Below, in pieces: positions 11,363 to 22,400 of a stretch of 64,000 nt of DNA. Made by a program: the position numbers and the translations under genes. Below the pieces are notes generated by a model. It ran no database searches, was not told the origin of the DNA, and was given only the letters and a program-made list of their open reading frames with translations. Within the stretch, counting starts at the first letter, position 1; every line of letters starts with the position of its first letter. This DNA is from Brasenia schreberi (lineage: Eukaryota > Streptophyta > Magnoliopsida > Nymphaeales > Cabombaceae). The DNA is taken from positions 4,697,501 through 4,761,500 of the forward strand of contig JAYKKT010000088.1 of NCBI GenBank assembly GCA_036023115.1. Direction: 5' to 3'.

Positions 11363-11616
11363 TAGCTCACCTGGCTACCGGGTGGACTCACAAGGCCAGA
11401 GTTGTGAGTTCGATATCGGCCCACATGTGCATGACTTCAGCCTTTCCATTGTACCAAAAGATAATTATAAAGTGAAAACCCAAAAAAAAAAAACTTCTTA
11501 TAAGAAGGAAGATGATAGAGGTTCCACGTTAACTCATATGACAAGGAGCTTGGGTGAAGGACATGAGTTCGAATCCCTAAGCGCGTGCATACCTGGTTTT
11601 GTCTGTAAAAAAAAAA
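11363..11616 (+). mobile_element. Possible dimeric tRNA-derived SINE
   Basis: Two tandem modules each show a pol III-like internal promoter and an A-tail. Module 1 has a box A-like TAGCTCACCTGG (11363-11374), a box B-like GAGTTCGATATC (11406-11417) and 12 A at 11482-11493. Module 2 has a strong box B-like GAGTTCGAATCC (11565-11576) and 10 A at 11607-11616. GGTTCGANTCC is the box B consensus of tRNA genes and plant SINEs. I could not assign clear target duplications and the parent tRNA is not obvious. It does not fold as a functional tRNA. Confidence 0.5.
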
Positions 11617-11744
11617 GGAATAAGATCCCAAAGGTGCCCACTTCAAGTGGCTGTTACTTTGGTGGAAAATTATAAATTAATCCATTAATATATAAAGAAT
11701 AATACCTTTCATTCACCAATTTATTAAAATTTAAATATCTAATC

Positions 11745-13462
11745 AAGAGGGTGAAAGAGATATTTTTAGGGTAGCTAGGGTTAGAGATAAGAAAACTAAA
11801 GATCTTAATTATGTTAGATGCATCAAAGACGATGATGAAAAAATTCTAGTGGCAAATGATGATATAAAAAATAGATGAAAAAACTATTTTTATAAGCTTT
11901 TTAATGAAAATAAAGATGTTAGTATTAGCTTAAAAGAGTTAGCCAAATCAGAAAAGTATATAAACCACAATTTCTACAGACGTATTCAAAAGAATTAAGT
12001 CAAAGAGGCTCTTAAACATATGAAGGGTGGTAAATCGGTAGGACCAGATAATATTCCTATAAAAGTTTAGAAAATACTAGAAGAAATAGGAATCACTTGG
12101 CTCACAAGACTATTTAATGAAATATAGAGAAACCAAAAGATGCTCGAGCAATGGGAAGCAAGTACACTTATACCCATATATAAGAACAAGGGAGACATTC
12201 AGAATTATGCGAATTATTGAGGTATTAAGTTAATGAGTCATACTATGAAATTATGGGAAAGAATTATCGAACATAAGTTAAGACAAGTATCAAGTACAAC
12301 AGAGAACCAATTTGGATTCATGCTATTGAAGTGATTCACCTTTTGAGATGCCTTATGAAACATTTTAGACCAAAAATAAAATACCTTCACATGATATTTA
12401 TTGATTTATAAAAAGTTTACGATAGGATACTGAGAGAGGTTATCTGGAGAACTTTGGACAAAAGAGGTATCCCATTGACATAAATTAACCTTATAAGAGA
12501 CATGTATGATGGGGCAAAAACATGTGTAAGGACTCATGGAAGAATGACGAACTTCTTTGAAGTTAATATTGGGTTACATCAAGGATCAACTTTAAGTCCA
12601 TACTTATTTATAATGGTGATTGATGAGTTAACAAAACATATTCAAGATGTAGTACCTTGGTGAATGTTATTTGCAGATGACATTGTGTTAGTGAATGAGT
12701 GTAAGGAAAAAGTTAATAGAAAATTGAAACTATGGAGAGAAACATTAGAATGCAAAGACTTTCGACTTAGTAGAACAAAGACAAAATATATGAAATTTAA
12801 GTTTGATCATTTGGTTACTTTAGAGGACATAGAAATTAAAATTGGCACACATTGCATCCCCAAAAGAAAAGTTTTAAATACCTAGGGTCAATTTTTCATA
12901 GTGATGGAAGAATTGATGAAGATGTTATGCATAAAATTAATGCTGGTTGGTTAAAATGGAGAGGAGCATCAGGTATTCTTTGTGATAAGAAGATATCATT
13001 AAAGTTAAAAGGTAAATATTATAGAGCATCAATTAGGCCTGCCATGTTTTATGGTTATGAGTGTTGGGCAGTTAATCATCAACATGTACAAAAGATGTTT
13101 TTACAGAAATAAAGATGTTGAGATGGATGAGTGATCATAAAAGAAAAGACCATATACATAATGAAGTTATTAGAAACAAATTAGGAGTGGCAGGAATAGA
13201 AGATAAAATGAGAGAATATTATTTAAGATGGTTTGAAAATATAGAAAGAAGATCAAAAGAAGAACCTGTTAGTAGGTATGAAAAACTAAATTTGGAAAGT
13301 ATTAAAAGAGGTAGAGGATGACCACAAAAGTGTTGGAAAGAAACAATAAAGAATGATCTAGCTTATTGTGAGTTAACTGCTAACATGATACACGATAGGG
13401 ATCTGTGGAAACAAGGAATCCATGTAGCCGACCCTGTCTAGTATGAGAAAAAGCTTAGTTGT
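11745..13462 (+). mobile_element. 5'-truncated LINE, copy 2, upstream of MOR1
   Basis: A 1.72-kb 3' fragment of the same LINE family, beginning inside the coding region (AAGAGGGTGAAAGAG) and ending AAGCTTAGTTG. TATCTAATC occurs at 11736-11744 and 13463-13471, a 9-bp target duplication, so this is a truncated insertion and not a later deletion. The remaining coding sequence covers reverse transcriptase and the C-terminal segment. It keeps a readable MLFADDIVLV (the FADD catalytic motif, near 12664) but is cut by many stops and shifts. It ends 523 bp before the MOR1 start codon, so it forms the distal edge of the MOR1 upstream region. Confidence 0.92.
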
Positions 13463-13471
13463 TATCTAATC

Positions 13472-13712
13472 GAGTTCTATGCGTATACCATTATGGTGTC
13501 ACGTGTCCCAGTGTCCGGCCGATACGGAGGGCAATAATTGCCGGTTTTTGACGGTCGGTTTACTGATTCGCGTAAGGTAGGGGAATTCGAAATTCAAATA
13601 CTACAAAGAGTGTGGATCCAATCGGGTCCGACCCGCTCCCATCGGCATTTTTTGGAAAAAATACGAAAACCAGAATTTACTGATCAGGCTTCGCTTGCCC
13701 CCCCGTCGGCTC

Positions 13713-13746
<34 letters not shown>

Positions 13747-13985
13747 CAGGCACCTGCTGGAGAGAGAAAGTAAAGGGAAAGGAAAGAGATCGGGCGATCC
13801 ATCTGCTTTTGCAGTAGAGAGACAGGGAGGGGAAATTCGAAGAGAGGAAAAAGGGGAAGGTTAAGGAAGGAGGAAAAAAGAGAGAAACCCGATCGATCCA
13901 ACTGCTTCGATTCGAAAAGACGAATAAGTAGAAGAAGAGGAGGAAGAGGAAGAAGAAAAAAAAGAAGGATTAGGAACGGGGAAGA
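13472..13985 (+). promoter_or_regulatory. MOR1 5' flank and purine-rich leader
   Basis: This is the only unique DNA between the upstream LINE (ends 13462) and the MOR1 ATG. The last 270 bp are strongly purine-rich, with a (GA)n run and AAGAAGAGGAGGAAG-type sequence up to the start codon, typical of plant 5' leaders. No certain TATA box is visible; the start site cannot be placed from sequence alone. If the whole core promoter lies here, it is under 500 bp long; otherwise it extends into the LINE. Confidence 0.5.
13715..13745 (+). repeat. (GA)15 microsatellite in the MOR1 leader
   Basis: A pure GA run about 240 bp upstream of the start codon. GA repeats in plant leaders are common and can bind GAGA-type (BBR/BPC) factors; a regulatory role here is inference. 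Confidence 0.85.
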
Positions 13986-16900
13986 ATGTCTGAGGACGAG
14001 AAGCTCCTCAAGGAAGCCAAGAAGCTTCCATGGGAGGATCGTCTCACTCACAAGAATTGGAAGGTTCGAAACGATGGGAACATCGATCTAGCGGCCCTCT
14101 GCGACTCCATCACCGACCCCAAAGATCCACGCCTGCGAGAGATTGGTAAGATCCCTCAAATTCGATATATCACTCTTCTCCCCTTGCCGATTCTGATTTC
14201 CATGAGAACCGATCCCTGGGGGTTTTCGCTTTGGCATTATGATTCACATTGTTCGTGGACGATATACCGGAAATTTTGAACCAGAAATGGAGAATTTAGA
14301 TGTGCTCTTTCATTTCTGTGGCGGTTCTTTATTGTTTTTCCTTCACCGATGTTGTCTCTTGTGTTTTTTGGGGGCACTCACGGCCTTTTATGATTTGTTG
14401 TTTTCGTAATTTGTTTCGTAGGCCCGTTTTTTAGGAAGACGGTAGCCGACTCAAATGCCCCTGTACAGGAGAAAGCTCTAGATGCATTGATTGCATTCCT
14501 TCGTGCTGCCGATGCCGATGCAGGACGGTACGAAATTCAACAGAGATATCTTTACTGGATTTTGAGAGTAATTTTGTTGTTGTTCTTTTCATCTTCTAAT
14601 ATAGTGTTACCTAGTTGGGTCAGGATCATTGAAATCATTTATTTGTTGGTTATAACTACTCCTGATGTTCACTTCGCTATCGTGCACTGATTTGCTTCAG
14701 AATTTTTACCATCTGCTGTTTGTGAAATGCAGTTATGCAAAGGAAGTGTGCGATGCAATCGTTGCAAAATGCCTTACTGGTCGTCCGAAGACTGTGGAGA
14801 AGTCACAGGCAGCTTTTTTACTCTGGGTGGAGTTGGAGGCCGTTGAAGTGTTTCTGGTAAGAATTGATTCCTTTGGTTTAGGAAATTTGGTGTCATCATT
14901 TCTTTGTTCGGCTCGTGTGTGAATAAATTTGGTCATAATCCAATGCTCTTCAAGATCGGTTTGGTTGATACTTGAGAATGGTGGTGCTGTTCTTGCCAAT
15001 CTTCAAGCTTTCACGATGATTATTTTGTAGATGCTATTGCATATTTCAGGAAATGTGTGAGACGTTCATTTTTCCTCTCTTTTCTAGGATCTGTTGGAAT
15101 TTGATGCTTGGATCTTCCCTTTTGAGTCCGATGCCTGGTAGCTTAACCTTAGGTTTCGTATTTGTTAACTGCATACACAAGGGATGCGTTGATATACACA
15201 CAGCAAGCTTCTGCTGAATATATTAGCGTACTTAGTTTGCATGCCTTTGCTTTGTCGTGACATGCTACCATTACTTGGAAGTGCATGAATTTTAAGACCC
15301 CTTAATCTCCTTCTTATGAGAGATAATGTTGGCAATTTTAAGTTTGTATGCAGCAGGCAACCTTTTTTCTGCCAACTCTTATTTTACTAAATCTTTTGTA
15401 TGCAATCTGGATCGTTATTTGCAGCCACTAAATCTTTTGCATGCTAGTAACATTTCATTTTCCACACCAAATATCATTTCTGTGTGACTTAGCTGTCTGT
15501 CATGAGGTAAGAAGGTAGGGTAAAAATGGTGGATGCAAATCCGGATGGATCATATGGACCGGTGGATGCACATTCATGATTTGGTGTCATGGATCACATT
15601 GCCCCAACCATAGATTATTAATTATTGATGCATAACAATATTTACAACACCGTGCAAGCTTACTTTTACTGTGCAACTTATTCTCCTGCGGTATGATTTG
15701 AACATACCACCTGAAGGAAAGTGCAAACTTGCCTTGGAAATTGGTACACTATATCACTCACAACATTATGTTAGTTAACTTTCAGTATGCAACATCCTTG
15801 TCCCTGAGTGTCATCTGTATATCCGACCTAGGAGAAAAGCGTCTATATGCGGTTATTATCCTCTCTTTGAAGCTACTTCTCATGAATATTTCTTATGCAC
15901 TGTGATCCACATCTCTCACTGCTTGGTTATAGTAAATTTCAATTCTGTATATCGGTCTCATGTTGCCATGAAATTTTGTCAATGGAATGATGAAAAAAAT
16001 GCAGAAGTTTTCAGGAAACAGCGACTATCCTTGTGTAGATTCATTGTTAAGTGGATATGCAATTCTGTGACAACATATGGAGATTCTTTATGAGGAACTT
16101 GTTGTGATTTAGACATTGAGAAAAGTAAATCATATAGCATTGATTTTGCTGGGGTGGTTCAATATGGCTGTGATATACTGACATAAATATAGTTTCTAAA
16201 TGTTGCTCAGGTGTTGGTTGTTTCTATGTAAGTTTTCGCCTTTGATTGAACATTTTATGTTGATTTGAATTGATTGGTGTTTTTTTCTCATTTAGTTTTT
16301 GCAATGGTCTATTATTCTCAGGATTCTATGGAGAAAGCAATTAAGAACAAAGTTGCCAAAGCGGTGGTGCCGGCTATTGATGTCATGTTTCAAGCTCTAA
16401 GGTTGGTTTTTGGTTAGGTTCAGGTGTTTGCTGTTATTTCTTCCCCCCCCTGGAAATGCATGTTTGAGTGGTTGACATCTAAGGTTGATGTTTCTTGTGT
16501 TTTGGTGTTCAGTGAATTTGGAGCTAAGGTTATACCTCCAAAAAGGTTGCTGAAAATGCTTCCTGAACTTTTTGATCACCAAGATCAGAATGTCCGTTCA
16601 TCTGCAAAGGGACTGACACTTGAGCTGTGCCGTTGGATTGGAAAAGATACCGTGAAGTCAATTTTGTTTGAGAAAATGCGTGATACCATGGTCAGGACCT
16701 TATATAGATTATATTCTGTACAAATTCCTTTTTATTTGTTTTTAACCTCTATTAACTGTTATTGACCACTTGCAGAAAAAAGAGCTTGAAGCAGAGCTTG
16801 GGAATGTTGCCGGAACTGCAAAACCATCTCGTAAAATCAGGTGAGAATCCTCAAACTTATAGCATGCCTTATAAACACCCACCTGCATACAAGCAATGCA

Positions 16901-19459
16901 ATTTGTTGATTTCGAGTTTGATCTATATCCTTTATCGAAATTATGTTGTATGTTAGTGAAAAAAACAGTTTTTGCTGTCACCTTATTCCAAATATTGTTG
17001 TCCTTGTGCATTTTTTGTGCATAGATTCTTCTATCTTTATAGCTTATTGTTTAAATTGACATGTAATTCGCTTATGGCTTCCTTATCTAAAACAATGCTT
17101 GCTTCTTTGACCAGTTAGCTTATGCTAGGTCAGGTTTTAACATGAAACCCTGCCTTTTCGGTGTCTGTATTTAAAGGATATTTTATCTAGTGTCATGTTA
17201 TGTCCTTTTCCATCTTGATGACAGGTCTTGAAAGTGCGTTTAGCTCCATCTTTTTCTTCATAAATAATCAAGGAAAACGGTCCAAAAAGACATAAATAGG
17301 GTTTTTTGAGGTTAATAACAACGTTGACCCATTTAGGTTTCTTGATGACCTCGGGGTTGGGTTTATATGAGGTCGCATAACTTGGTCTTCTCCAGGACTC
17401 ACATGATTCAATCTTACGGAAAGGAAGACTTAGAAAATTGATGTGGTAACATTGTAATTTTAGCAGCTCCTAACAATGCCCTGTTTAAGTATTTCTGCAA
17501 TGGAAACTGTGTTCGATATGCAGCAAGATGCCATAGCGTAAAAGAGTGTTGGGATATCATCAATGCACAAAGCGTAAGCTGCAACCTTTAAATTAGTTTC
17601 GTGAATTGAGAACACAATACAGTATAAGCAAGATAAGATAGGAGGTTTGCTAGATAAGAAACGGACATAAACGAGTGGAACTGGGGAAAAGTAAAAGACA
17701 AATACAAGGATGAGGAGGGTGATGAGTAGGGGAAGAAGGTGGTCAAAAGGAGAACGAAGGAGAAAGGAGGAGAAGAGCAGGAGGAAGGAAAGGAGGATCT
17801 GGTTGAAAAGGGGAAGAAGGCTAAAAAGGGAAGGAAGAGTATAAAGTGGAAAATGTAGGTAGAAGGGTATAGCTTGTGCTTCTGCTGCTTGGCAAAATTG
17901 TCCTATTTCTGCTACATAGCATGATAAATATGCCTTACTCACATTGTTCCTTAAGCCTTTTCAGCATTAGCAATGAATTTTTTGTTATCCCCCCTTTCGA
18001 TCTTTTCTGAAATGTGAAAATCTCAGGATTGCTAATTGAATCCATTCAAGGTTCTGATGTTCAAAATGAAAAGACATCATTTAACCTTCTAGTCCAATCT
18101 TGTGGCAGTATTAATGGGTTAGTTTATTGCATAAAGTGATGGTGAAGAGACTTGATTTGATGCTGTTTCAGGAATTTCTTTATCGACTATATTTCTTGCA
18201 CTCTTAGTTCATGTTTTGGAGCTGAAGGTAGAACTGCATTTGCTGCATGTTTTGTTTTTGCTCTCTTGTATATTATCTGCTGTCAATTTGCTTCGTCAAT
18301 GTTGTTTTGTTGCCAATACATATACTTTTACAGAAGTTCTTGAGTAATTTTTCTTGAAATTTTTCAAGATGCTCATGTTGTGGATATCTGATATTGGTGA
18401 ATGTTCCTCCTACTTGTCTTTGTTATTGGTGTCTTTTCTCAACCTTCTTTGACCCTTTACTCAATTGTTTAGTAGGATCAGTCAGAGTCAAGTGTGTGAA
18501 ATTTATTGATTCCTGAAAACTGCATTTTGTGGTTCATTTTATGTTTCCCTGAAACTGCTGTTTAGTGGTGTACACACACCAACACTTTTGAGATATGATT
18601 GTTCCTTTTCAATTTTTGGACACTTAATCTCCGAGTGTTTCACTCAATTAATTTTCGTTTATTTCATCAGATCTGAGCAAGATAAAGAGCCTGAGCAAGA
18701 TGTTGTAGCTGATTCTTCAGGGCCTCGTCCATTAGAGGATTCTATAGCTGATGGTCAGTGAAAAATGAGCAGGAACTTATCGTTCATTTGTCTGCTTTCT
18801 GATGTTTAGCTTTTGCATGTTTCCGGACAGAGTTCTCATTTGTTGTTTAGCTTGACAGGTTTTTGCTACTGGATTCACTGTGTATATACAGTCTTTTAAT
18901 GCAAATAGTTGCATATATTTTTCAGGTCCCCAAGAAATTGATGAATATGATCTTGTTGACCCTGTTGATATACTTGTACCATTGGAGAAGTCTGGCTTTT
19001 GGGATGGAGTGGTGAGGCCAAAAATCATTCTAATTTGAAAAAGTCAAATGATGTTTTGCTCCTCTTTTGTAAGTTTGAAGCGCCAATCTCTTTCTTCCCC
19101 AATTTCTGTTTTACTGTTCTTCTTATGGTTGTAGAAAGCTGCGAAATGGTCTGAGAGAAGGGATGCAGTTTCAGAGCTAACTAAACTTGCTTCAACAAAA
19201 AAAATTGCTCCTGGTGATTTTTCTGAAGTGTGTAGAAGTCTGAAAAAGGTGGGCATGCTTATGCGTAGTTAAAGATTCTTCTTTGGGCTATTTGAGTACT
19301 ACAGTAACTCTTTCACTAACCAACAATTCTTATCCGCAGCTTATAACAGATGTCAATATTGCAGTTGCTGCTGAAGCTATCCAAGCTATTGGCAATTTGG
19401 CTAAGGGTTTAAGGAGTCATTTTTCTGGCAACTCCCGATTCATTTTGCCAGTTCTTCTT
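13986..19459 (+). CDS. MOR1: MOR1 exons 1-10: TOG1 and first part of TOG2
   Basis: Coding exons: 13986-14145, 14422-14527, 14733-14856, 16322-16401, 16513-16690, 16776-16840, 18671-18753, 18926-19011, 19135-19248, 19340-19459 (residues 1-372). Exons 1-5 encode TOG1, with HEAT-repeat text such as [20 protein letters not shown] and [18 protein letters not shown]. Exons 6-7 are an acidic linker ([11 protein letters not shown]). Exon 8 opens TOG2 with [14 protein letters not shown] and SGFWDGV. Exons 9-10 carry [16 protein letters not shown] and [12 protein letters not shown]. The ATG at 13986 is chosen because it starts the conserved N-terminus directly after the purine-rich leader. Intron 3 (14857-16321) and intron 6 (16841-18670) are long but show no recognisable transposon. 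Confidence 0.95.
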
Positions 19460-22400
19460 GTGAGTATTTTGGCCAAAGTGCTGATGCATTTTCATGCTTG
19501 TCTTTGATGTTGGAAAATTATCCTTGTAATATTGTAAGTTCGTCATGTTACTGATTCTTTGGTTCTTCTATGTACAATTGCATAACAGCTATTCTCTTCT
19601 GCACACATATTTCAAGTAATCCTACCTGCTATACTGGCATTTCCTTTTCATCTCTTTGGCAGAGGGCATTACATTTTGGCCTTTCCTGGAAGTGTAGATA
19701 AATGTCAGAAGCTAATACATTCCTTGGGGATTGATTGTCATAGACATTTTCTACTGCACAGATCATCTGAACTCTCTATGCCATGTATTTTGAATTCCTA
19801 TGCATGGATAAATCCAATGTGTTCAATAATCTTCATTTCGGAGGAATATGAGGTAATCATAATGCATAAACCTTGTATCAAAGGGGAAAGCTTTTTGCTG
19901 TAACATGGAATGAAGATGGACCTTATTAATAAATCCCTAATGTCAATGGTTGAATAAGTCTGGTTAATTCTAATTTGACTTGGATTTATTGAAACCATGT
20001 ACATCTTAACTGTTACCCTATGTTATCAATAGTGGTTAGCGGGTTGTTAGCGGTCGACCCTCATATAGCGGTAACGGGGATATAGTGGATTTAGCGGTAT
20101 ACTTTTATTTATGATTAAAAAAATTATATATATAATGGGTTCTCTAATTTCTAATAAATATCAAGAAATACAACCACTTCTTTCATAAATATGAATCAAA
20201 CTAAATAAATAAACTCTACTTCTAACTTCTAGGGAAACAAAGAATAAATTTCATGTGGCACATGTATATTGAATTATTAACCTTAAATTAGAAAACAAAA
20301 ACATAAATGGCGGTGTATCTCGACCAGTGTTGTCCGTATCGCACCGTATACGTATCGTATCGTGGGCCACCACGATACGATACGGGCCCCCGTATCGCAG
20401 GTGCGGGCGTATCGCACCGTATCGTGCGATACGGCCCGTATCGCCCGTATCGTACGATACGGGCGATACGCCCTGGGACCCTTATAAAGGGTCCCGGCCC
20501 GAGAGAAACCCGCGATTTTTCGCGGGTTTCCTCTCTCCTTTTGGGTTCTTCAAGTTCCCTAAGAGTCGGTTTTCGCCTCCTTGGTGTTCAAAGCTCTAAA
20601 ATCGTGCCCTACGGTGTCCGTCCAAGCCTCCAAACTCGGATTTAGGTATATTTTTAATGTTTTTTTCCTTTTTTTCCTTTATATTTATTGTTTTTTGTGT
20701 TATTTCGGGTTTTTTTTTTGAATGACAAAATATGAAGTTATTAAGTGTGTGTATACGATTTTTATTGCATTCATGAAGTGGGAGACACTCGATTTGAGTG
20801 TTATTTGAAGATTGGGGGATTTACGAAGTGCTTTTATTTTCAGGTTTTTGTTTGAATTAAAGTACTCCATTGAGATGACAGGAAGGGGTGGTAGAGACTC
20901 TCATTCAAAGTCTGATGATCCGGCATGGCAGTGGGGTATACCAGTTGAGGGTTCAAGGTTAAAAATCAGATGTTTATTTTGTGAAAAGGTGGTTAGTGGT
21001 GGAATTTCAAGGTTGAAACACCACCTAGCAGGAACTAGAAAAGAAGTTGCTCCATGCATAGGCAGAGTTAGAAGTGTGCCAGAAGGTATTAAATGACAAT
21101 GCTTGCAGATGATTGAGAGCATACAGGAAAGGAGACAACAAAAGGATGATTTCCAGATGTGTGAAGAAGCTGATGATGCTACTGCCACTGGAGTTGGATT
21201 CACTGATAGTTTGCCTTTAGATGCTAGAACAGATATTGGTAGTAGCAGTTCGCGAGCACCTAGCAGAGGAAAGAGGGTTGCATCTGAAGACTTTGGAGGT
21301 GGCAGAAGAGGAAGTTCAGGAAGGAGTAGAGGAAGAGCTTCTTCTTCTAGCATACATTCGTTCTTTCCTCCTTCCACTACACCTGGTGCTCAGCCAGGAA
21401 TTCGTGCTGCTATGGCTTCAGAACAACTGCACGATCAAGCAGACCTTGCAGTGGGCAGATGGTTTTATGATGCATGCATTCCATTTAATGCAGCAAACAG
21501 TTTTCATTTTCAAGTAATGGCAGATGCAATTGCTAACATTGGTCCAGGATACAGGATGCCCTCTTATCAGAAGTTGAGAGGGAAGATATTAGATCAGACC
21601 GTGATTGAAGTGCAGCAATACTGTTCGACTTTGAGACAATCGTGGAAGGAAACAGGATGCACTATCATGGCAGATGGATGGACCGATAGGCGAGGAAGGA
21701 CATTGCTAAACTTTCTTGTATATTGTCCTAAAGGACTCATGTTTTTGAGATCTCTAGATATGTCAGAGGAGAGGTATACTGCAGAGATCCTACGAGAGGA
21801 ATTTGATAAGGTTATACAAGAGGTTGGGCTAGAAAATGTAGTCCAATTGATTACAGATAATGCAGCTAACTACAAAGCAGCCGGAAAGGAGTTAGCTGAT
21901 ATTTATGGGACTTTCTACTGGACACCATGTGCAGCCCATTGTTTAGATCTCATCCTCGAGGACATCGGTGAGATGGATGAAATAAAGGCAGCAACTGAGT
22001 GTTGCCAAGATATTACAAAATTTATTTACAACCATGCATTTGTTTTATGTATGATGAGGAGATACACAGAAGGTGCAGAGCTTCTTCGCACAGCTGCAAC
22101 TCGGTTCGCAACAAACTTCTTATCTGTACAGAGTATTGTAAGACAGAAGCAAGCTTTAAAGAGAATGTTCTCCTCAGATGAGTGGCAACAATTTGCAGAG
22201 TTGCCACAAAACAGAAGGAACAGAAAGTTAAATGAGATTGCAGAAACGGTTTTTAGAAGTTCATTTTGGAATGCATGTATCAGATTATTGAAAATTACTT
22301 GTCCTTTAGTGAAAGTTTTGAGATTGGCTGACAGCGAGGAGAAACCATCTATGGGCTACCTTTATGAATCCATGGACAGGGCAAAAGAAGCAATCAGAAA

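Noticed and set aside
11363..11616. Functional tRNA gene
   Set aside because: Box A/B-like motifs exist, but no cloverleaf with acceptor stem and anticodon can be drawn.
13677..14051. 124-codon minus-strand frame over the MOR1 leader and exon 1
   Set aside because: It is the complement of the GA-rich leader (Leu/Ser/Phe repeats) and overlaps the conserved MOR1 start.
17460..17942. 160-codon minus-strand frame in MOR1 intron 6
   Set aside because: Low-complexity hydrophobic text from a purine-rich block; no domain and no splice or promoter context.
20307..20645. 112-codon Arg/Tyr/Pro-rich frame
   Set aside because: It is the translation of the CGTATCG subterminal array of the hAT, upstream of the real transposase start.
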